9,160 nucleotides of DNA from Eubacterium sp. CAG:180 (GTDB taxonomy: Bacteria; Bacillota; Clostridia; Oscillospirales; Acutalibacteraceae): the NCBI GenBank assembly GCA_000432435.1, contig HF993133.1, positions 155,303-164,462 on the forward strand, in the 5' to 3' direction. This document shows, piece by piece, positions 1 through 4,736 of this stretch; position 1 is the first letter of the stretch, and each line of letters opens with the position of its first letter. The notes under the pieces were generated by a model. It was not told the origin of the DNA and did no database searches. It saw only the letters and a list, made by a program, of their open reading frames with translations. A program made the position numbers and the translations under genes.

Positions 1-528
1 AAGCGCACGGTACGAGTAGAAATTACCGTCGTCATACTGCTTCCAGGAGCCCGCGTGTATCTCGTAGATATTTACGGGCGACTCGTAGATGTTTTTGCCG
101 TTTCTGCCCTCCACCCACTTTTCGTCGTGCCACTCGTAGCAATCGTCGATTTCATAGTATTTTGTAGCCGTGCCGGGGCGCGTTTCCATGTGAAAGCCGT
201 ATGGGTCGCACTTCATAAGCGTTCTTCCGTCGGCAGCGGTTATACAATATTTATACATATCGTAGGGCTTGATATTCTTGATTTCCGCTTCCCAAACGCC
301 GCCGCTGTTTTTGAGCTGCTTCATCGGATTTTCAGTCTCCGACCAATCGTTAAAATCTCCCGTAACGCTGACATTTTTTGCGTCAGGCGCCCAAACTCTG
401 AAAACCACGGTATTCTTATTTTTTCTGTGGGAGCCGAAATACTCATACGCATTTGAATTGCTGCCCTCATGGAAAAGGTAAAGCGGAACATCGTTCTCGC
501 TGTGCTTTTTGGTTGTTTTAGTGCTCAT
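1..528 (-). CDS. glgB: 1,4-alpha-glucan branching enzyme, N-terminal part (partial)
   Basis: This is the first 176 codons of a glycogen branching enzyme, which transfers alpha-1,4-glucan segments to alpha-1,6 positions in the cytoplasm during glycogen synthesis. The gene runs off the left edge, so the catalytic residues are outside the window. Residues about 30-120 form the CBM48/isoamylase N domain, with the motifs TVVFRVWAPDAKNVSVTGDFNDW and then KCDPYGFHMETRPGTATK, both very typical of GlgB. PVNIYEIHAGSW near residue 160 is the first strand of the GH13 barrel, equivalent to the IYEvHlGSW signature. The start ATG at 528-526 is chosen because CBM48 begins shortly after it and purine-rich AGGGAG and GAGCAGG lie just upstream. 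A sigma-A promoter sits at 600-628, giving a leader of about 65 nt. No other glg gene is visible in the window. Confidence 0.95.
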   Translation of the reverse strand, partial: MSTKTTKKHSENDVPLYLFHEGSNSNAYEYFGSHRKNKNTVVFRVWAPDAKNVSVTGDFNDWSETENPMKQLKNSGGVWEAEIKNIKPYDMYKYCITAADGRTLMKCDPYGFHMETRPGTATKYYEIDDCYEWHDEKWVEGRNGKNIYESPVNIYEIHAGSWKQYDDGNFYSYRAL

Positions 529-599
529 CCTGCTCTTTAACTCCCTTCGGGAAACATGGGAAATGTGCAATTTGCCACTTATCCTTTTAGTTAATTTTT

Positions 600-628
600 A
601 TTTTATCAAAACAAAATCTATTTTTCAA
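600..628 (-). promoter_or_regulatory. Sigma-A promoter for the branching enzyme gene
   Basis: On the minus strand, TTGAAA (623-628) and TAAAAT (600-605) are separated by exactly 17 bp. Transcription would start near 593 and give a leader of about 65 nt. The hexamers are identical to those of the efp promoter at 2034-2062. Confidence 0.75.
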
Positions 629-767
629 GGGGTTTTTGACTATTTTAATCAAATTTCCGACGAACTTCATTACAGCCGTTTGTGCATTTTGTTACAAAAT
701 TCATCTACATTCGATTTCAGTGGTCACACTTGCGGCCAAAACGATTCGCTCCGACTTTTTTTGCGGT
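629..767. other. Non-coding spacer between glgB promoter and CD1247-type gene terminator
   Basis: No credible gene is seen on either strand. The stretch is AT-rich. The only structure noticed is a perfect 15-bp palindrome, ATTTTGTTACAAAAT, at 686-700, about 58 bp upstream of the glgB -35 element. It could be an operator or chance in AT-rich DNA. Confidence 0.5.
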
Positions 768-809
768 ATAAAAAAGCAGGGCAGTAAAAGCATCACGCTC
801 TTACTGCCC
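768..809 (-). terminator. Intrinsic terminator of the CD1247-type gene
   Basis: A 13-bp stem (779-791 with 797-809, GGGCAGTAAAAGC against GCTCTTACTGCCC, one mismatch) with a 5-nt loop is followed on the minus strand by TGC and six T residues (770-775). It lies 27 bp after the stop codon at 837-839. Confidence 0.9.
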
Positions 810-836
810 CGTTGCAGTTATATTATTTCGACGAGA

Positions 837-1253
837 TTATTCTTCGTCGTGGTCATGACCGCAGTCGTCGCAGTCGCAGCCGTCAAGGTCAAAGTCAAGC
901 TTTGCGCCGCAATTCGGGCACTCGGCAGAGCCATCCTCAATGGCAGCGCCGTCGAAATATACAGTCTCGCCGCATGACGGGCACTCTACCTCGTACATAT
1001 CATCGTCGTCGCAGCAGCAGTCGTCATCGTCATCGCCGTAAACATATTCCTCAAGATCGTCAAGGTCCTCGTCAACGGCATCAAGCTGCTCGTTTGTGAG
1101 GTCAAGCTGTTCCTCAAGCTCGGCAATGGACTGAGCCATTTCGTCTATTGTGTCAACAAGTACGTTCAAAACCTTAGCCTCGTCGGAATTCTCCTCGAGC
1201 TTAAGCATTGAAACCACGCCTTTGAGATAAGCCGCTTTTTCGGTAACTGTCAT
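837..1253 (-). CDS. CD1247-type Asp/Cys-rich protein with zinc ribbon
   Basis: The 138-residue acidic protein has three parts. Residues 1-72 hold EKAAYLKG and then acidic heptad-like helices (IAELEEQLDLTNEQLDAVDE), matching the CD1247 N-terminal domain as I know it from Clostridia. An acidic/Cys linker follows, DDDDDCCCDDDD, at about 74-85. A zinc ribbon comes next with CPSC (91-94) and CPNC (112-115), and the tail is CDCDDCGHDHDEE. The Cys pairs suggest a structural zinc and the tail a further metal site; both are inferred. The molecular function of the family is unknown to me. An ATG also exists at 1265, but only 2 nt separate it from AAAGG. The ATG at 1253 has GGTG 6 nt upstream and puts the N-terminus where homologues begin, so it is preferred. 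The gene stands alone with its own terminator. Confidence 0.8.
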   Translation of the reverse strand: MTVTEKAAYLKGVVSMLKLEENSDEAKVLNVLVDTIDEMAQSIAELEEQLDLTNEQLDAVDEDLDDLEEYVYGDDDDDCCCDDDDMYEVECPSCGETVYFDGAAIEDGSAECPNCGAKLDFDLDGCDCDDCGHDHDEE

Positions 1254-1274
1254 AGTAATCACCATAGCCTTTCA

Positions 1275-1317
1275 CAGCTACAATATTTTTGTATGCGCGG
1301 ACGTCCTATCGTAGCTG
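1275..1317 (-). promoter_or_regulatory. Leader inverted repeat next to the CD1247-type RBS
   Basis: CAGCTAC (1311-1317 read on the minus strand) and GTAGCTG (1275-1281) are perfect 7-bp complements separated by 29 nt that include the palindrome GGACGTCC. The downstream arm ends only a few bases before AAAGG and the start codons. It could fold as a leader hairpin or be a protein site. No clear sigma-A promoter was recognised upstream. Confidence 0.35.
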
Positions 1318-1365
1318 ACATAGAACGCCGTGTTTTTTCGGAGTGCAATGCACAAAATCCGAACA

Positions 1366-1394
1366 CTATAAAAATGGGGCAAAATTATTTCCCC
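1366..1394 (-). terminator. Intrinsic terminator after efp
   Basis: On the minus strand GGGGAAA and TTTxGCCCC form a short stem (1376-1394, one bulged base) followed by ATTTTTATAG (five T at 1370-1374), 14 bp after the efp stop. The opposite strand also ends in five T, so it may act in both directions. Confidence 0.65.
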
Positions 1395-1407
1395 GTTTTT
1401 ATCTCTG

Positions 1408-1971
1408 TTATGAGTTGGCTCTTGACATATACTCGCCTGTGCGGGTATCAACGTTAATCATTTCGCCCTCGTCGATAAAGAGCGGAACCTTTATCTCGGC
1501 ACCTGTTTCAAGAGTAGCCGGCTTTGTTGCGTTTGTAGCCGTGTTGCCCTTGAAGCCGGGATCGGTCTTTGTAACCTCAAGAGTTACGAATGTGGGCGGC
1601 TCAACGCCGAATACCTTGCCCTTGTAGGAAAGTATTTTGCAAACCATATTTTCCTTTACGAACTTGAAGTTGTCTGAGAGCTCGCTCTTGCTTATCGGAA
1701 CAAGCTCGTATGACTCGGGGTCCATAAAGTAATAGAGATCGCCGTCGTTGTAAGAGTATTCCATATCTTTTCTCTCAATAAACGCGGTCGGGAATTTATC
1801 GGTCGGGTTGAAGGTCTTTTCTACAACGCTGCCGGTAATAACGTTTCTGATTTTGGTGCGGACAAAAGCAGCGCCCTTGCCGGGTTTTACGTGCTGGAAT
1901 TCGATTATCTGATAAACGCCGCCGTCCATTTCAAAAGTAACGCCGTTTCTGAAATCGCCTGCTGATACCAT
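1408..1971 (-). CDS. efp: Translation elongation factor P
   Basis: EF-P binds the ribosome E site and relieves stalling at consecutive prolines. The 187-residue protein has the expected length and three-domain layout. The N-terminal KOW-like domain starts MVSAGDFRNGVTFEMDG. The loop KPGKGAAFVRTK carries the lysine (K32) that is post-translationally modified in many bacteria. The C-terminal OB domains include PPTFVTLEVTKTDPGFKG and the closing signature KVPLFIDEGEMINVDTRTGEYMSR. The start is the ATG at 1971-1969, because GGAGGA lies 7 nt upstream and EF-P proteins begin at this residue; an upstream in-frame ATG at 2019 would add 16 unrelated residues and is rejected. It lies downstream of an M24 proline peptidase gene, the usual Gram-positive order, but has its own promoter at 2034-2062. 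Confidence 0.98.
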   Translation of the reverse strand: MVSAGDFRNGVTFEMDGGVYQIIEFQHVKPGKGAAFVRTKIRNVITGSVVEKTFNPTDKFPTAFIERKDMEYSYNDGDLYYFMDPESYELVPISKSELSDNFKFVKENMVCKILSYKGKVFGVEPPTFVTLEVTKTDPGFKGNTATNATKPATLETGAEIKVPLFIDEGEMINVDTRTGEYMSRANS

Positions 1972-1991
1972 TTTTAAATCCTCCGTTTTAA

Positions 1992-2015
1992 GCCTCGGCG
2001 CACTTTTGCCGAAGC
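1992..2015 (-). promoter_or_regulatory. Hairpin in the efp leader
   Basis: An 8-bp stem with one G-U pair (GCTTCGGC with GCCGAGGC as RNA) and an 8-nt loop lies between the efp promoter and its RBS. No T-run follows, so it is not an obvious terminator. It could affect mRNA stability or translation. Confidence 0.4.
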
Positions 2016-2033
2016 GCAATTTTAATCATACTT

Positions 2034-2062
2034 ATTTTATAATATATCCGGTTGTTTTTCAA
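2034..2062 (-). promoter_or_regulatory. Sigma-A promoter for efp
   Basis: TTGAAA (2057-2062) and TAAAAT (2034-2039) on the minus strand are spaced by 17 bp, just after the stop codon of the upstream peptidase gene. The predicted start near 2027 gives a leader of about 55 nt. Confidence 0.75.
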
Positions 2063-2069
2063 GTGTTTT

Positions 2070-3137
2070 TTAAAGGATTATAAGCTCTTTGGGGCAGTGT
2101 GTCATATTTTCCGCTCCGTTTTCGGTTATTACCGCAAAATCCTCTATTCTCACGCCGAATTTGCCCGGAACGTAAATTCCCGGCTCAACGGTTACCACAT
2201 TGCCTTTTTTCAGGATAAATTCACTCGAAGGCGAAAGATTGGGCTTTTCGTGAATTTCCACTCCCACGCCGTGGCCGAGCGAATGCCCGAAATATTCGCC
2301 GTAGCCCGCGTTTTCTATAATATCGCGCGAAACTCTGTCGGCATCCTTGCCCGAAACGCCGGGTCTTATGAAGTCAAGACCTGCCTTTTGCGCCTCAAGA
2401 ACGGTATTGTAAACCTTTTTCTGCTCGTCGCTCACCTTGCCTACGGCCACGGTTCTTGTCATATCGCTGTGGTAGCCGTCGTAAAGTGCGCCGTAGTCCA
2501 TGGTGACAAAGTCGCCGATTTCGATTTTCTTATCCGTCGGAACGCCGTGCGGCATAGACGTATTTTTACCGCTTACGGCGATAGTCTCGAACGAAAGACC
2601 CTCGGCGCCGTGCGTCAGCATATAGTGTTCGAGTCTGAGCGCAATCTCCTTTTCGGTAACGCCGGGCTTTATAAAGCCGCATATGTCGTCGAATGCTCCC
2701 TCGGCGATTTTTTGTGCTTTCTTTATCTTTTCGATTTCGGACTCGGATTTTACCATACGGAGAGCGTCAATCATATTGTCAAGCTCGCCCGAAAAATCTA
2801 TGCTTATCTCCTTAAGCGCATTATCGAATTTCGCAAGCTCGGACACAGTCATACGCGACGCCTCAATGCCGACCTTTTCGGCACCGTTTGACTTAAAGAA
2901 ATCATAGACCTGTGAAATTTCTCTCTTCTGAAGAGCGGTTTTACATTCCGTAACCTTGTTTTCGGCAGCCTCTATGTATCTGCTGTCGGTTATAAAAACA
3001 GCGTCGTCGCGCGTTACGAGCAAAAACCCGTCGGACGACGGAAATTCGGTGAAATAACGCCTGTTTTCGGGCGACACTATAAGCGCCGAATCAATATTTT
3101 CTGAATTTTTCAACAAAAACTGCAATTCTTTAATCAT
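2070..3137 (-). CDS. M24B-family Xaa-Pro aminopeptidase (aminopeptidase P family)
   Basis: This cytoplasmic dimetal peptidase would remove N-terminal residues before proline. Residues 1-125 are the creatinase-like N domain (SALIVSPENRRYFTEF, VFITDSRYIEAA). Residues 130-355 are the pita-bread catalytic domain. All five metal ligands are visible: D214 (TMDYGA), D225 (GYHSDMTRT), H289 (SLGHGVG), E318 (TVEPGIY) and E332 (RIED). H197 (MPHGVP) and H296 (EIHEKP) are the usual catalytic histidines. The length of 355 fits the Bacillus YqhT/PapB group. The ATG at 3137 overlaps the upstream yqeG stop by 8 nt, which suggests translational coupling, and GGTG lies 6 nt upstream; an ATG at 3167 would overlap yqeG by 38 nt and is less likely. 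It sits upstream of efp, the classic proline-linked pairing. Confidence 0.93.
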   Translation of the reverse strand: MIKELQFLLKNSENIDSALIVSPENRRYFTEFPSSDGFLLVTRDDAVFITDSRYIEAAENKVTECKTALQKREISQVYDFFKSNGAEKVGIEASRMTVSELAKFDNALKEISIDFSGELDNMIDALRMVKSESEIEKIKKAQKIAEGAFDDICGFIKPGVTEKEIALRLEHYMLTHGAEGLSFETIAVSGKNTSMPHGVPTDKKIEIGDFVTMDYGALYDGYHSDMTRTVAVGKVSDEQKKVYNTVLEAQKAGLDFIRPGVSGKDADRVSRDIIENAGYGEYFGHSLGHGVGVEIHEKPNLSPSSEFILKKGNVVTVEPGIYVPGKFGVRIEDFAVITENGAENMTHCPKELIIL

Positions 3138-3654
3138 CGTAAACACCATACCCATGTAATTTTTCAAATTCTTTTATTATAGGCTCCTCGCGCTTTGCCT
3201 TCCACGCATAATAATGCGGATAAAGACTCTTTGCAGGCATAGGGTCTATTCTGACGGCAATCGCGCCACAGCGGTTTGCCGCCTTGATGTCGGAAAAAAT
3301 CTGATCGCCGAGCATAGCGAGCTTCTCTATCGGCACGCCGAGCTTTGCAGCAGCTCTTAAGAGCCCCTTGGGCTTCGGCTTTGCAGCAACGCAAACATAC
3401 GGCAGACCGAATTTTTTAGCTATCGGCCCGACTCTGAAAACCGTACCGTTTGAAATTATGATAACCGGTATCCCGGCTTTTCTCATTGTGTCAAGCCAAT
3501 GCTCCACACCCTTTAAAAATTTAAAGGTTCCGTCCGGAGCTATGGTATTGTCAATATCAAGGCCTATTGCGCGTGCGCCCATTTTGCGTATATCCTCTGG
3601 CGTTACGTCAAGCACGCTGTGAAAGCGGTATTTCGGCATAAGTTCGTTTTCCAT
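3130..3654 (-). CDS. YqeG-family HAD phosphatase
   Basis: A 174-residue HAD superfamily (subclass III A) hydrolase resembling Bacillus YqeG. Motif I is GLDIDNTIAPDG with D33 and D35, motif II is IIISNG (S68, N69), motif III is the lysine of AAKPKPKG (K92), and motif IV is LGDQIFSDI (D117, D122). The catalytic set is complete. The physiological substrate is not known to me for this family. The start is the ATG at 3654-3652, preceded by AAGGAG at 4-nt spacing; a longer frame from 3705 would begin inside the terminator hairpin upstream and is rejected. It follows rpsU after a hairpin and overlaps the peptidase gene by 8 nt, so yqeG and the peptidase form one coupled unit probably fed by read-through from rpsU. 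Confidence 0.9.
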   Translation of the reverse strand: MENELMPKYRFHSVLDVTPEDIRKMGARAIGLDIDNTIAPDGTFKFLKGVEHWLDTMRKAGIPVIIISNGTVFRVGPIAKKFGLPYVCVAAKPKPKGLLRAAAKLGVPIEKLAMLGDQIFSDIKAANRCGAIAVRIDPMPAKSLYPHYYAWKAKREEPIIKEFEKLHGYGVYDD

Positions 3655-3681
3655 AATGCTCCTTAAATGGGATCTCCCTGT

Positions 3682-3718
3682 TTTTTCAAAAGAAAGGGCG
3701 GACAAAACCTTGTCCGCC
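3682..3718 (-). terminator. Hairpin terminator or attenuator between rpsU and yqeG
   Basis: A perfect 9-bp stem, GGCGGACAA / TTGTCCGCC (3697-3705 with 3710-3718), has a 4-nt loop. On the minus strand it is followed by CCTTTCTTTTG, an interrupted T-tract. It begins 7 bp after the rpsU stop. The imperfect T-tract fits partial termination that lowers expression of the downstream genes. Confidence 0.75.
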
Positions 3719-3724
3719 TCTCAA

Positions 3725-3901
3725 TTACTTATACTTTCTTTTACGAGCTGCTTCTGACTTCTTTTTTCTTTTAACAGAAGGCTTTTCGTAATGCTCTCTT
3801 TTACGAACTTCCTGAATTACGCCGTCACGAGAGGTCTGTCTTTTAAAGCGGCGAAGAGCGCTTTCCAAAGACTCATTTTCTTTAACTTTTACCTGACTCA
3901 T
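3725..3901 (-). CDS. rpsU: 30S ribosomal protein bS21
   Basis: The 58-residue basic protein begins MSQVKVKENESLESALRRF, contains KRQTSRDGVIQEVRKREHYEKPS and ends in a Lys/Arg-rich tail (KRKKKSEAARKRKYK). This is diagnostic of bS21, a small-subunit protein needed for initiation. Length and order of motifs are normal for Firmicutes. AAAGGGAGGG lies 7-8 nt before the ATG at 3901-3899. A perfect consensus promoter precedes it at 3937-3965, matching the high expression expected of a ribosomal protein. It is the first gene of a unit continuing into yqeG after a hairpin. Confidence 0.97.
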   Translation of the reverse strand: MSQVKVKENESLESALRRFKRQTSRDGVIQEVRKREHYEKPSVKRKKKSEAARKRKYK

Positions 3902-3936
3902 TCTGATTCCCTCCCTTTATTCTGGGATACTGTGTA

Positions 3937-3965
3937 ATTATAGCCCATTGAGAATTAACTGTCAA
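3937..3965 (-). promoter_or_regulatory. Consensus sigma-A promoter for rpsU
   Basis: TTGACA (3960-3965) and TATAAT (3937-3942) on the minus strand are separated by 17 bp: both hexamers and the spacing are exact consensus. The start site would fall near 3930, about 29 nt before the ATG. Confidence 0.93.
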
Positions 3966-4130
3966 GAGCGATTTTACGTATATCAACATTTGTAATGTAT
4001 AATGTCTATTTGTTTGCACGAACAGCCCCTAAAAAAAGGATGACGAACAAAAAAATTGTCAATTTTCCTCAAAAAGTTGAAAATGTTAACAATTTATTCA
4101 CATTTTTGTGTGCGGTTTGCAATAATCACT
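3966..4130. other. AT-rich spacer between divergent rpsU and small-RNA promoters
   Basis: No gene is seen. The segment carries A- and T-tracts (4027-4060), the palindrome TGTTAACA near 4084 and the small inverted repeat CACATTTTTGTG at 4099-4110. These could act as an UP element or regulator site for the rightward RNA; I cannot assign them to a known regulator. Confidence 0.4.
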
Positions 4131-4139
4131 TGTTATTAT
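4131..4139 (+). promoter_or_regulatory. Extended -10 promoter for the small RNA
   Basis: TGTTATTAT matches the extended -10 pattern TGnTATnnT (TATTAT at 4134-4139). No good -35 hexamer lies 17 bp upstream (TGCGGT), which extended -10 promoters tolerate. The start would be near 4146, or slightly earlier at about 4142 if the RNA begins with GGCT. Confidence 0.5.
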
Positions 4140-4145
4140 AAGGCT

Positions 4146-4258
4146 GTACCAAGCGAGAGAAGAACATTGTGGTGGATGTTTTAAGAACTCGCGCAGGTCA
4201 TAAAAGCCAAAACCCATTACATTAAAGTTGCCCGGCGCATAGCGTCGGGTCTTTTTTT
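4146..4258 (+). ncRNA. Putative self-terminated small RNA, class unknown
   Basis: A rightward transcript of about 113-117 nt is defined by an extended -10 promoter and a strong intrinsic terminator with no open reading frame between them. It can fold as an elongated hairpin: GCGAG (4153-4157) with CTCGC (4188-4192), then inside it AGAACAT (4161-4167) with ATGTTTT (4176-4182, one G-U), and a loop TGTGGTGG. If transcription starts at 4142, GGCT can also pair with AGCC (4205-4208), closing the element. A single-stranded A-rich linker (4209-4228) leads to the terminator. It lacks the SRP GGUCAGG/GGAAGG core, tmRNA and 6S-length features, and T-box motifs. No gene follows on the same strand for over 1 kb, so a cis riboswitch is unlikely. 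I do not recognise the family. Confidence 0.55.
4231..4258 (+). terminator. Intrinsic terminator of the small RNA
   Basis: CCCGGCGC (4231-4238) pairs with GCGTCGGG (4242-4249; one G-U) around a 3-nt loop, followed by TC and seven T residues (4252-4258). It is a strong rho-independent terminator. Confidence 0.9.
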
Positions 4259-4259
4259 G

Positions 4260-4421
4260 TCTGTTTCTTCTCGGCCTGCATTATTTCATCGCTCACACTC
4301 TCGGCTTTGCGCCTCCTTGAGAGCGGATGCGCTTTTTTGCCGCTCTCGCCGTACCGCATTTCTACCGGATTTATTTGAGGCTTATGCTAAAGCCGAAGAA
4401 CCGCCGCCCGAAATAAAAATA
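4260..4421. other. Non-coding spacer with one hairpin
   Basis: No convincing gene is present. A rightward open frame crosses this region, but it begins in the terminator T-run and continues through another terminator. An 8-bp perfect inverted repeat, GAGAGCGG (4319-4326) with CCGCTCTC (4340-4347), has a 13-nt loop containing six T. On the minus strand the hairpin is followed by AAGGAGGC, but no open frame of useful length starts there. Confidence 0.45.
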
Positions 4422-4465
4422 AGCAAGCAAAAAGGACCGTTTTTACGCGGTCCTTTTTGCTTGCT
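4422..4465 (-). terminator. Large bidirectional terminator, 18-bp perfect inverted repeat
   Basis: AGCAAGCAAAAAGGACCG (4422-4439) is perfectly complementary to 4448-4465, with an 8-nt loop. Its core A5-GGACCG...CGGTCC-T5 is the usual form of a bidirectional terminator. On the minus strand it is followed by TATTTTTATTT, so it best serves as the terminator of the microgene at 4556-4672. The additional AGCAAGC/GCTTGCT pairs make it longer than the other terminators here. Confidence 0.8.
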
Positions 4466-4512
4466 AAGTGTCATTAAGTTGTATAAAAAGGGATTGGAAT
4501 TGGTATATGTAA

Positions 4513-4526
4513 ACCCGCTGACGCGG
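4513..4526 (-). repeat. Small GC hairpin downstream of the microgene
   Basis: CCCGC and GCGGG pair around a TGAC loop, about 30 bp after the microgene stop. On the minus strand it is followed by only TTTA, so it is at best a weak terminator or a stabilising 3' hairpin. Confidence 0.4.
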
Positions 4527-4541
4527 GGATTTGACGGTTTA

Positions 4542-4559
4542 ATAAGGCGTTTGCCTTAT
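4542..4559. repeat. Hairpin overlapping the microgene stop codon
   Basis: ATAAGGC (4542-4548) and GCCTTAT (4553-4559) are perfect 7-bp complements with a 4-nt loop. The stem contains the TAA stop of the microgene (4556-4558). No T-run follows on either strand. Confidence 0.5.
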
Positions 4560-4672
4560 CTTACTTCCATCGCATAGAGGCGAAGCATTTTACCGATCGT
4601 TTTCCACGACAACTTAGCGTCCTTAAGCTCGTTGATAAGCTGCATTTCGCATTCATAATCCTTAACGATCAT
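4556..4672 (-). CDS. Microprotein, 38 residues, helix-turn-helix-like
   Basis: This short frame has a full set of expression signals: a near-consensus sigma-A promoter (4706-4734), AAAGGAG 9 nt before the ATG at 4672-4670, and the large terminator at 4422-4465 downstream. The product starts MIVKDYECEMQLINELK and ends in LSWKTIGKMLRLYAMEVR. The segment SWKTIGKML resembles the first helices of small HTH regulators (SWxxIGxxL), but there is no room for a complete DNA-binding domain unless it oligomerises. There is no signal peptide or membrane segment. An in-frame ATG at 4681 would abut the RBS and is unlikely. I do not recognise a family. It may be a genuine microprotein or a decayed remnant of a longer HTH gene. 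Confidence 0.6.
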   Translation of the reverse strand: MIVKDYECEMQLINELKDAKLSWKTIGKMLRLYAMEVR

Positions 4673-4695
4673 TCTTAACATCTCCTTTCGTTTCA

Positions 4696-4736
4696 TCTTG
4701 ACTGTATAGTACCACCGTTTGTAATTTTTGTCAAGA
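4696..4736. promoter_or_regulatory. Inverted repeat flanking the microgene promoter
   Basis: TCTTGAC (4696-4702) and GTCAAGA (4730-4736) are perfect inverted copies 27 bp apart. One half overlaps the -35 box and the other the predicted start site (about 4699), a geometry suited to a repressor. It may also be chance, since one half contains the -35 hexamer itself. Confidence 0.35.
4706..4734 (-). promoter_or_regulatory. Sigma-A promoter for the microgene
   Basis: TTGACA (4729-4734) and TACTAT (4706-4711) on the minus strand have a 17-bp spacer. The start near 4699 gives a leader of about 27 nt with a strong RBS. Confidence 0.85.

Noticed and set aside
1972..2019. 16-residue N-terminal extension of EF-P
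   Set aside because: The ATG at 1971 has a perfect RBS and matches the universal EF-P N-terminus; the extension covers the leader hairpin.
2052..2891. Rightward open frame of 279 codons
   Set aside because: It is antisense to the peptidase gene, whose protein has every metal ligand; the frame has no RBS and arises from the codon bias of the real gene.
3655..3705. 17-residue N-terminal extension of the YqeG-type protein
   Set aside because: It would begin inside the rpsU terminator stem, while the ATG at 3654 has AAGGAG at proper spacing.
4081..4140. Replication origin (TTATTCACA resembles a DnaA box)
   Set aside because: Only a single inexact box is present, with no cluster and no dnaA or dnaN nearby.
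4142..4258. Riboswitch or T-box leader
   Set aside because: No gene follows on the same strand for more than 1 kb, and the T-box GGUGGnACCGCG core is missing.
4257..4577. Rightward open frame of 106 codons
   Set aside because: It starts in the T-run of one terminator, reads through the 18-bp inverted repeat and overlaps the microgene on the other strand; no RBS and no recognisable protein.
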